From NCBI GenBank assembly GCA_021799715.1, contig JAJYZY010000148.1:1-5514 (forward strand): a DNA stretch of 5,514 nucleotides, given 5' to 3'. Source of the DNA: Planctomycetota bacterium. GTDB lineage: Bacteria; Planctomycetota; Phycisphaerae; WQYP01. Positions 1 through 5,042 of this stretch are shown piece by piece. Numbering within the stretch: position 1 is the stretch's first letter; the number at the start of each line of letters is the position of its first letter. The translations under genes and the position numbers were made by a program. Below the pieces are notes generated by a model. That model had not been told where the DNA came from. It worked only from the letters and a program-made list of their open reading frames with translations, and ran no database searches.

Positions 1-1114
1 TTCCCAGCCACCGCCGGATCGCGTCGGATGGCTCGGCTGGTTGAGCTACGAAGCCGGCGTCATGGCCGAATTGCCACAGTTGTATGGTCAGTCGTCAGCG
101 GATATTGCCCTGGCGCATTGGCAGATTTTTGAGAGCTATTTTGTTTTGGATGCCGCTACGCGGCAGTGGCTTTTGGTGGCGTTGCATCCGGATTTCGGAG
201 AAGCGGAAAAAATCATGGAGCAAATGCAACGCCAATTCAGCGCTGCAAATACCTGCGATGTTCCCAAGTATGCTCCGGTTCCAGCGACGGGCGTACAGCA
301 CCCGGATGGTGCCGCATTCAAGGCGGCCGTGCGCCGCTGCAAAGAATACATTGCCGGCGGTGATATCTATCAGGCTAATATATCCGCGGTGTGGACGGCG
401 AGAGTGGCGGAACCGGGATCTCAGGTTTTCTGTCGTCTGGTGAAAAACAACCCGGCGCAATATGCCGCGTTTTTTCGATATGGAGACGATGAAATTATTT
501 CCGCATCGCCGGAATTATTTCTGCAACGCGCCGGACAACTGCTTGAAACACGCCCCATCAAAGGCACTCGCCCACGTGTATGCGGCAACCCTGTTGCGGA
601 TCAGCAACGGTGTGACGAATTATTGCACAGCGAAAAAGACCGCTCTGAACTGGCGATGATTGTGGATTTGCTAAGAAATGATCTGGGCCGCGTTTGCACC
701 AGCGTAAGCGTGGAAAAAGCCCGGCAAATCGAGAAATTGCCCACGCTCTGGCATACGCATGGCGTGGTCACCGGTAAACTACACCCACACGTGGGTAAAC
801 GGTGGGATAAAATCATCACGGCTATGTGCCCTGGCGGCTCCATTACTGGAGTGCCTAAAATCAGAGCTATGGAGATTATCCGTGAACTGGAAAATCAGCC
901 TCGCGGCATATATTGCGGTAACATCGGTTGGATCAGTCCGGCGGGTGACGGTATGTTAAATATTGCCATCCGCACCATCCATATTGTCAATGGGATTGCA
1001 AAATTCCGCTCGGGTGCCGGCATAACCGCGGACAGCAATGCCGATGAAGAATACGCTGAAATCCTGGCCAAAGCGTCCGCACCGCTGCGGGCATTAACCG
1101 AGGAGATATTATGA
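1..1114 (+). CDS. pabB: Aminodeoxychorismate synthase component I (PabB), 5'-truncated by window edge
   Basis: This is the chorismate-binding subunit that aminates chorismate to 4-amino-4-deoxychorismate, the step leading to p-aminobenzoate and folate in the cytoplasm. The frame is open from base 2 through the TTG at 41 (reading GWLGWLSYEAG), so the real start lies left of the window and 41 is not the start. About 370 residues are visible; family members usually have roughly 450 or more. Counting the TTG at 41 as residue 1, the visible family motifs are GDIYQANIS (107-115), PIKGTRPR (172-179), SEKDRSELAMIVDLLRNDLG (197-216), CPGGSITGVPKIRAMEII (263-280), CGNIGW (292-297), LNIAIRT (306-312) and GAGITADSNADEEYAEI (325-341). 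Lys174 in the IKGT motif is the residue that separates PabB from anthranilate synthase TrpE, which has Ala there. No amidotransferase partner (PabA) is in view. The gene overlaps the next by ATGA, so it is co-translated with a polyketide cassette. TrpE or a salicylate/isochorismate enzyme is less likely because of the Lys. Confidence 0.93.
   Translation, partial: SQPPPDRVGWLGWLSYEAGVMAELPQLYGQSSADIALAHWQIFESYFVLDAATRQWLLVALHPDFGEAEKIMEQMQRQFSAANTCDVPKYAPVPATGVQHPDGAAFKAAVRRCKEYIAGGDIYQANISAVWTARVAEPGSQVFCRLVKNNPAQYAAFFRYGDDEIISASPELFLQRAGQLLETRPIKGTRPRVCGNPVADQQRCDELLHSEKDRSELAMIVDLLRNDLGRVCTSVSVEKARQIEKLPTLWHTHGVVTGKLHPHVGKRWDKIITAMCPGGSITGVPKIRAMEIIRELENQPRGIYCGNIGWISPAGDGMLNIAIRTIHIVNGIAKFRSGAGITADSNADEEYAEILAKASAPLRALTEEIL
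1101..1105 (+). promoter_or_regulatory. Shine-Dalgarno site of the methyltransferase gene
   Basis: AGGAG lies inside the last codons of pabB, five bases before the ATG at 1111. Together with the ATGA overlap (1111-1114) it supports translational coupling and fixes the methyltransferase start. Confidence 0.75.
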
Positions 1115-1797
1115 AGCAGAAACGCGTGCCGGAAATTATGGATTCGCCCGATATATCTCCCGAACATCATCACCGTGCCCTGGCTGCTCTGGAGCGAATC
1201 AACCAGTGGAGTGACAGCGCGGGAATTGTGTGGCGTGAAATTTATCCGATTTTGGAGAATAAAAAGGTATTGCGGGTACTGGATGTCGCCACGGGCGGGG
1301 GTGATGTCCCTATCGCGCTGTGGAAACTGGCCCATCAGGCGGGCGTAAAATTGGAGATCGCGGGCTGTGATAAAAGCACGACCGCCATTGCCCATGCCAA
1401 AGCCAATGCCGAAAAGCAGGGTGTCTGCATCGACTGGTTTATCTGGGATGTTTTTACCGACCCGCTTCCACAAGGCTATGATGTTATTGTGAGTTCATTG
1501 TTTATGCATCATCTGGATTCTTCACAGGCCGTTGCCTTCTTGAAAAAGTTGGCCGGTGGGGCCGGACAGCGGTTGATCGTCAATGATCTGCGCCGCTCCG
1601 CCATCGGGTGGCTTCTGGCGTCAGGTGCCGCATGTGTACTGGGTTCTCGCGTGGTGTGCGTGGACGGCCCCCGGTCGGTGCGAGCCGCTTATACCATGGC
1701 GGAAAGCGCGGCCCTGGCCGAGCAAGCCGGCTTGGGCAATGTTAAAATTCAACCGCGTTTTCCATGTCGCTTTGTCTTGTCCTGGAGTCGGACATGA
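1111..1797 (+). CDS. Class I SAM-dependent methyltransferase, polyketide-tailoring type
   Basis: This 228-residue protein has a Rossmann-like methyltransferase fold. Motif I is VLDVATGGGDVP (56-67), the glycine-rich S-adenosylmethionine loop. The acidic residue expected after strand 2 is Asp87 in GCDKS. SSLFMHHLD (128-136) matches the motif IV/post-II region of the UbiE-like group, and NDLRRS (158-163) follows the next strand. The N-terminal stretch (EIMDSPDISPEHHHRAL, then ERINQWS) resembles a group of bacterial methyltransferases that I associate with type III polyketide synthase clusters; this is recollection, not a search. The start is fixed by AGGAG five bases upstream and by the ATGA overlap with pabB. 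The likely job is O- or C-methylation of a phenolic or quinone product of the downstream synthase. A ubiquinone/menaquinone-type methyltransferase is the alternative, but the neighbours argue for secondary metabolism. The substrate is unknown. Confidence 0.85.
   Translation: MKQKRVPEIMDSPDISPEHHHRALAALERINQWSDSAGIVWREIYPILENKKVLRVLDVATGGGDVPIALWKLAHQAGVKLEIAGCDKSTTAIAHAKANAEKQGVCIDWFIWDVFTDPLPQGYDVIVSSLFMHHLDSSQAVAFLKKLAGGAGQRLIVNDLRRSAIGWLLASGAACVLGSRVVCVDGPRSVRAAYTMAESAALAEQAGLGNVKIQPRFPCRFVLSWSRT
1784..1787 (+). promoter_or_regulatory. Shine-Dalgarno site deciding the start of the FAD oxidoreductase
   Basis: GGAG stands six bases before the ATG at 1794, whereas the in-frame ATG at 1764 has no comparable site and would overlap the methyltransferase gene by 34 bases. 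The ATG at 1794 overlaps the upstream stop codon as ATGA, repeating the arrangement at 1111. Confidence 0.7.
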
Positions 1798-2939
1798 TTT
1801 GCTTTTCCGAAGCCGGGAATGTTGGTCGCGTGTGGGATGTGCTGGTGGTGGGGGCCGGTGTGGCAGGAGCTATGGCCGCTTATGGAGCCGCGCGGCGGGG
1901 ATTTAGTGTATTGTTAATCGATAAGGCGGCGTTTCCGCGTGGGAAAGCTTGCGGATGTTGTTTGAATCAGGCGGCAGTGAACTTGCTTGAAGAGGCGCAA
2001 TTTAAGATCCGCGATTTAGGTGCCACGCCGATTGATCGGTTTTATCTTGCTTGTGGTGGCACAACGGCCAAAATACCCATCCCCAGCGGGCTGGCAATTT
2101 CCCGTGAGGTGTTGGATATGGCATTGATTAACCATGCGCAAAAAGCGGGAGCCATTTTTATGCCGCGCACCACGGCGCAGGCCACGGCCGGCTTTTCCAC
2201 GCATCGGGAAGTATCTGTCGTGCAGGACGGCAACGCTACGTCGTTGCGGGCTAAAATCGTACTGGTTGCCGATGGCCTGGGCGGGCGGCTACTGCGCGAT
2301 GATGACGGGCTGGAAATTGCAGCCAATTCGCGCGTGGGTATTGCGGGAACGCTTGACTATCCCGCCAATGACTACGCTCCCGGAATCATTTATATGGCTT
2401 GCGGCAAACGGGGATACGCCGGGCTGGTGACTGTGGAAAACCAGAGCCTTCATATCGCTGCGGCGCTAGATGTTCATGCCGCCCGTGACGCCGCAGGGGC
2501 GGGCAACGCCGTGGCAGAAATAATCCGCGATTCGGGATTGCCGGTACCGGAGGGCCTTACGACGTGCCGCTGGCACGGGGCACCGGCGCTTACGCGTCAT
2601 CGGAGCATACTTTTTGAAAAGCGGCTTTTTGTTCTGGGTGACTCGGCGGGATATGTTGAACCCTTTTCCGGAGAGGGAATGGCCTGGGCCTTAGCCGGTG
2701 CCAAGCGAATCCTGCCGTTGGTTGAGCAGGCTGTGAGGGCCTGGCGCGATGAACTTGGGCCGCAATGGCAGAAGCAATTCCGTGAGCTTGTCGGATCGCG
2801 GCAACGTATCTGCCGGGCCGTCACCATGTCGCTGCGGAATCGGGCCATTACACGCTTGGCGGTTGAGGCGCTGAAAATTTCTCCGGCACTGGCCGGTCCG
2901 CTTGTCCGGCAGATAAATCGGCCAATGGCTACGGCTTAA
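1794..2939 (+). CDS. FAD-dependent oxidoreductase, geranylgeranyl reductase-like family
   Basis: This 381-residue flavoprotein starts at the ATG at 1794, chosen over 1764 because of the GGAG site and the ATGA overlap. An N-terminal dinucleotide-binding fold is seen as DVLVVGAGVAGAMAAYGAARRG (15-36), with GxGxxG at 20-25 and the ribose-binding acid Asp43 in LLIDKAAFPRGKACG. The PRGKACGCC segment (48-56) is typical of the geranylgeranyl reductase / aromatic hydroxylase superfamily. VADGLGGRL (158-166) is the DG motif, and LGDSAGYVEPFSGEGM (281-296) is the second FAD/pyrophosphate motif. Length is normal for the family. No membrane segment is obvious. Sitting between a methyltransferase and a type III polyketide synthase, it most plausibly hydroxylates or reduces the polyketide. 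The family includes both reductases and monooxygenases, and sequence alone does not decide which. A true geranylgeranyl reductase of lipid or chlorophyll synthesis is less likely here because no isoprenoid genes are in view. Confidence 0.87.
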   Translation: MICFSEAGNVGRVWDVLVVGAGVAGAMAAYGAARRGFSVLLIDKAAFPRGKACGCCLNQAAVNLLEEAQFKIRDLGATPIDRFYLACGGTTAKIPIPSGLAISREVLDMALINHAQKAGAIFMPRTTAQATAGFSTHREVSVVQDGNATSLRAKIVLVADGLGGRLLRDDDGLEIAANSRVGIAGTLDYPANDYAPGIIYMACGKRGYAGLVTVENQSLHIAAALDVHAARDAAGAGNAVAEIIRDSGLPVPEGLTTCRWHGAPALTRHRSILFEKRLFVLGDSAGYVEPFSGEGMAWALAGAKRILPLVEQAVRAWRDELGPQWQKQFRELVGSRQRICRAVTMSLRNRAITRLAVEALKISPALAGPLVRQINRPMATA

Positions 2940-2943
2940 TTTT

Positions 2944-2947
2944 GGAG
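2944..2947 (+). promoter_or_regulatory. Shine-Dalgarno site of the type III polyketide synthase
   Basis: GGAG lies in the 13-base gap after the oxidoreductase stop, five bases before the ATG at 2953. It supports that start and continued co-transcription. Confidence 0.7.
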
Positions 2948-2952
2948 TTCCA

Positions 2953-4023
2953 ATGGGTTTGCATATCACCGGTGTGGGGACGGCATTGCCGAATTACGGG
3001 ATCAGTCAGGACAAAGCGTGCGCTATTGCCCAAAAGGGTCTTACGGAAAAGCAGTCCCGCCTTCTGGCCGCTGTGTACCGCAAATCCACTATTAAACGCC
3101 GCCATACCGTGCTGTTGGATCAGGAGAATGGTGCCACACCGTTTTATAATGGATCGAACGGCTCTGGCCCCGCTGGGCCGGGCACCGGACTACGTATGGA
3201 GCGTTATGCCGCCGAGGCTGTTGACTTAGCGCTTCGTGCTTCACAATCCGCCTTGAGCAACGCACGCTGTGCCCCAGCCGCTGTAACGCATCTGATAACG
3301 GTCTCCTGCACCGGATTTGTTTCTCCGGGGCTGGATAGAGAAATTATAGAAACATTGCGATTATCCCGTTCGGTCAGCCGCGTGAACATCGGTTTTATGG
3401 GCTGCCACGCGGCGCTCAATGCGTTGCAGGTGGCGCTGGCCATTGCCAACGCCCAGGCGGATGCGACGGTTTTATTATGTGCCACTGAACTGTGCAGCCT
3501 CCATTTTCAGCAAGGCTGGAATACCGACAATGTATTGCCCAACGCGTTATTTGCTGACGGTTCGGCTGCGATTGTGGGAAAGCGTGCCGCGCCGGGCAAA
3601 AGCTGGACGTGCCAAGCTACCGGCTCATATTTACTGCCCGAATCAAATGCGGATATGACCTGGCGCATTGGCGACCATGGTTTTCAGATGACGCTTTCGC
3701 GCCGCGTGCCGACGTTAATCGCGGAAAACCTCAGGCCCTGGTTGGAGCAATTCCTGGCCACGCACAATCTGACTATTGCGGATATCGGTTCCTGGGCGGT
3801 TCACCCCGGCGGGCCGGGCATTCTGGATGCCGTCCGCACCAGCCTGAGTTTACCCATTGACGCACTGGATGTTTCCCGTGCGGTGCTGGCCGACTGCGGC
3901 AATATGTCTTCCCCGACGATCCTGTTTATTGTGGAACGTCTGCGCCAAAAGTCGGCATCGCTACCATGTATGATGCTGGCCTTCGGTCCCGGCTTGGCCA
4001 TCGAAGCCGCCTTATTGATTTAA
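2953..4023 (+). CDS. Type III polyketide synthase (chalcone/stilbene synthase superfamily)
   Basis: This 356-residue homodimeric-type ketosynthase would load an acyl-CoA starter, extend it with malonyl-CoA and cyclise the chain to a resorcinol, phloroglucinol or pyrone. The catalytic triad is complete: Cys151 in NIGFMGCHAALNAL, His284 in WAVHPGGP and Asn317 in CGNMSSPT. SCTGFVSPGLD (118-128), LFADGSAA (199-206), GDHGFQMTLSRRVP (240-253) and AFGPGL (343-348) are further family blocks. Phe200 and Phe244 align by eye with the two gatekeeper phenylalanines of plant chalcone synthase. Length is normal for bacterial members. It lacks the Cys/Glu/His pattern expected of FabH or HMG-CoA synthase, because the third residue here is Asn in the GNMSSPT motif, as in type III synthases. 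As the last gene of the operon it is probably the core enzyme, tailored by the two genes upstream. Starter unit, number of extensions and cyclisation mode cannot be read from the sequence. Confidence 0.94.
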   Translation: MGLHITGVGTALPNYGISQDKACAIAQKGLTEKQSRLLAAVYRKSTIKRRHTVLLDQENGATPFYNGSNGSGPAGPGTGLRMERYAAEAVDLALRASQSALSNARCAPAAVTHLITVSCTGFVSPGLDREIIETLRLSRSVSRVNIGFMGCHAALNALQVALAIANAQADATVLLCATELCSLHFQQGWNTDNVLPNALFADGSAAIVGKRAAPGKSWTCQATGSYLLPESNADMTWRIGDHGFQMTLSRRVPTLIAENLRPWLEQFLATHNLTIADIGSWAVHPGGPGILDAVRTSLSLPIDALDVSRAVLADCGNMSSPTILFIVERLRQKSASLPCMMLAFGPGLAIEAALLI

Positions 4024-4031
4024 TAATCGCA

Positions 4032-4044
4032 CGCGGCAGCCGCG
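4032..4044. terminator. Possible weak hairpin between convergent operons
   Basis: CGCGG, a 3-base loop and CCGCG form a 5-bp GC-only stem in the 25-base gap between the two convergent stop codons (4023 and 4049). There is no T-tract on either side, so it is at best a weak or factor-dependent bidirectional terminator. In GC-rich DNA a stem this short can occur by chance. Confidence 0.25.
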
Positions 4045-4048
4045 CTGC

Positions 4049-4564
4049 TTAATGATGCCGCATCCACGGTGGCATTTTGCCGCGTGGCAAGCTCTTGAGG
4101 TACGCGGTTACCGCTACAGCATCCGCATGATTCATGCGATAGGCCGGCATAGGCGGCCCGGCATAATGCCCGCGTGGATCACGTCCGGTGGTAAGGAATT
4201 TAATCATCGCACCGGCATTCCACCGCCAGGGCAATCCCGCAATATTGGGCGCGCCGTGCGGCCAATGGCGCACCGGGAAATTGGGCTTAAACGCTATTTT
4301 GGCACCCTGCAGCCATTTGGATTTGATAAAGCGGCCATTTTGATTCATAGGGGTATGGCAATCGCCGCACATGGCCACCTGATTGACCAGGTAACTTCCA
4401 CGGGATATTTCCATATCCACCGGCGTACCCGCCGCCGGCGCTGCGACAGCGGAAGCCTCAAGGCCCAAGTTGGCAGTCGGCCGCATTGCCACACCAGCGG
4501 TTATGCCGGCCGCCAGCAGCGCCGCACCCGCCACGAACCATGATTTCTTGATGCGTTTACTCAT
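4049..4564 (-). CDS. Small monoheme c-type cytochrome, exported or membrane-anchored
   Basis: This 171-residue protein carries one covalent heme site, CGDCH (66-70, within VAMCGDCHTP). Met139 in GPPMPAYRM is the likely distal axial ligand, followed by a C-terminal helix ending in VTAYLKSLP (152-160), as in class I cytochromes c. The N-terminus is a basic patch (MSKRIKK) and a hydrophobic stretch (about 9-27), then an Ala/Pro-rich linker. It is therefore a signal peptide or an uncleaved anchor, placing the heme domain outside the cytoplasmic membrane. The start at 4564 is chosen because GGAG sits five bases upstream on the minus strand. The frame is open further to a TTG at 4630, but that extension reads through a homopolymer and lacks a signal-peptide character of its own. 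The role is electron transfer; partner and substrate are not evident. It lies 71 bases downstream of the pilin-like gene, same strand, and probably in the same operon. Confidence 0.88.
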   Translation of the reverse strand: MSKRIKKSWFVAGAALLAAGITAGVAMRPTANLGLEASAVAAPAAGTPVDMEISRGSYLVNQVAMCGDCHTPMNQNGRFIKSKWLQGAKIAFKPNFPVRHWPHGAPNIAGLPWRWNAGAMIKFLTTGRDPRGHYAGPPMPAYRMNHADAVAVTAYLKSLPRGKMPPWMRHH

Positions 4565-4569
4565 AGAAG

Positions 4570-4573
4570 CTCC
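4570..4573 (-). promoter_or_regulatory. Shine-Dalgarno site of the cytochrome gene
   Basis: On the minus strand GGAG is followed by five bases and the ATG at 4564. It directly abuts a run of ten T (4583-4574), so the site is preceded by an unstructured U-rich leader. It is the main reason for preferring the start at 4564. Confidence 0.7.
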
Positions 4574-4583
4574 AAAAAAAAAA
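4574..4583 (-). repeat. Ten-base homopolymer T tract before the cytochrome ribosome binding site
   Basis: Ten consecutive T on the minus strand (A on the plus strand) lie in the 71-base gap between the pilin-like stop and the cytochrome start. I see no convincing stem immediately before it, so it is not a clear intrinsic terminator. Such tracts are prone to length change by slippage. Confidence 0.6.
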
Positions 4584-4635
4584 TAAACCATCTTGCCGGA
4601 AATCTCGTGCGTATCGAACCAGTGTGCCAATTAAT

Positions 4636-4956
4636 CTAACCATAGGTGAAGGCGCAGGTCAAGGGATAATGGCCGCGATTCTCGTTGGAATATTCCTCCA
4701 AGGCAACGCCAATCTGCCGCAAATTCGACGCACATTCAATTTGCAACGCCAAATCTCTGGCCCTGGCCAGCGCGGGCAGCAGCAGGGCAATCAGGATGGC
4801 GATAATCGAAATGGTCACCAGTGTTTCAGTGAGTGTGAACGCCGACAGCCGCTGCGGCGGGCTTAATGATCGCTGAGCAATGATCAATGGGCCGGTCCCG
4901 CTGCGCCAGGATGTCTCTAAAGAATAAAGAGTTCCTCTTTTTTGATCATTGGTCAT
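4636..4956 (-). CDS. Short pilin-like protein with prepilin N-terminal cleavage/methylation segment
   Basis: This 106-residue protein has a 39-residue leader, then the type IV prepilin/pseudopilin signature [18 protein letters not shown] with Phe40 as the predicted first mature residue and Glu44 as the conserved Glu+5. The hydrophobic helix is followed by [17 protein letters not shown] and SNENRGHYP, the style seen in the abundant prepilin-like proteins of Planctomycetota. Two things are odd: position -1 is Ala rather than the usual Gly, and the protein ends about 67 residues after the cleavage site, leaving almost no globular domain. The ATG at 4956 has a GGAGG site eight bases upstream and is preferred. 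A GTG at 4995 with GAGGA seven bases upstream is a real alternative, giving 119 residues. It could be a genuine minimal pseudopilin or a truncated remnant of a longer one. Function is unproven; it would be an inner-membrane or surface-exposed protein. Confidence 0.75.
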   Translation of the reverse strand: MTNDQKRGTLYSLETSWRSGTGPLIIAQRSLSPPQRLSAFTLTETLVTISIIAILIALLLPALARARDLALQIECASNLRQIGVALEEYSNENRGHYPLTCAFTYG

Positions 4957-4964
4957 TGTCTTGT

Positions 4965-4969
4965 CCTCC
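4965..4969 (-). promoter_or_regulatory. Shine-Dalgarno site favouring the ATG at 4956
   Basis: GGAGG on the minus strand, eight bases before the ATG at 4956, is the strongest such site in the window. A weaker GAGGA (5007-5003) precedes the alternative GTG at 4995, so both starts may be used. Confidence 0.6.
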
Positions 4970-4991
4970 GGATACTCGCCATGTCCGTTTT

Positions 4992-5042
4992 TCACAATTC
5001 GTTCCTCGTTGCGAGCGGCTCATCAAATCTATTTTTGATCAT
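4992..5042 (-). other. Possible 16-codon mini-ORF in the thioredoxin/pilin gap
   Basis: An ATG overlapping the thioredoxin-gene stop (ATGA, 5042-5039) opens a frame of 16 codons, [16 protein letters not shown], whose TGA overlaps the alternative GTG start of the pilin-like gene (GTGA, 4995-4992). No good Shine-Dalgarno site stands before the ATG, so translation would depend on reinitiation after the upstream stop. It may be a coupling device, a small peptide or chance. Confidence 0.2.

Noticed and set aside
41..43. TTG at 41 as the true start of pabB
   Set aside because: The frame is open to the window edge and the codons before it encode GWLGW, part of the conserved N-terminal motif, so the gene continues leftward.
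895..1473. A 192-codon open frame on the minus strand opposite pabB and the methyltransferase
   Set aside because: It spans two well-supported plus-strand genes, shows no family motif and has no fitting ribosome site. It is a shadow frame of GC-rich coding DNA.
1764..1793. Upstream ATG start for the FAD oxidoreductase adding ten residues
   Set aside because: It has no ribosome site and would overlap the methyltransferase gene further. The ATG at 1794 has GGAG at good spacing and an ATGA overlap like the preceding junction.
4052..4543. A 163-codon open frame on the plus strand opposite the cytochrome
   Set aside because: The minus strand here encodes a clear heme motif, axial Met and signal sequence. 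The plus frame is rich in Arg and His without a domain, typical of an antisense shadow.
4565..4630. N-terminal extension of the cytochrome to a TTG at 4630
   Set aside because: The extension reads across the T10 tract, has no ribosome site, and would put a non-signal sequence ahead of a good basic-plus-hydrophobic signal peptide starting at 4564.
4926..4943. AAAGAG-TTC-CTCTTT hairpin followed by T residues, read on the plus strand as an intrinsic terminator
   Set aside because: The stem is short and AT-rich, it lies within the pilin-like coding region, and no plus-strand gene ends just before it.
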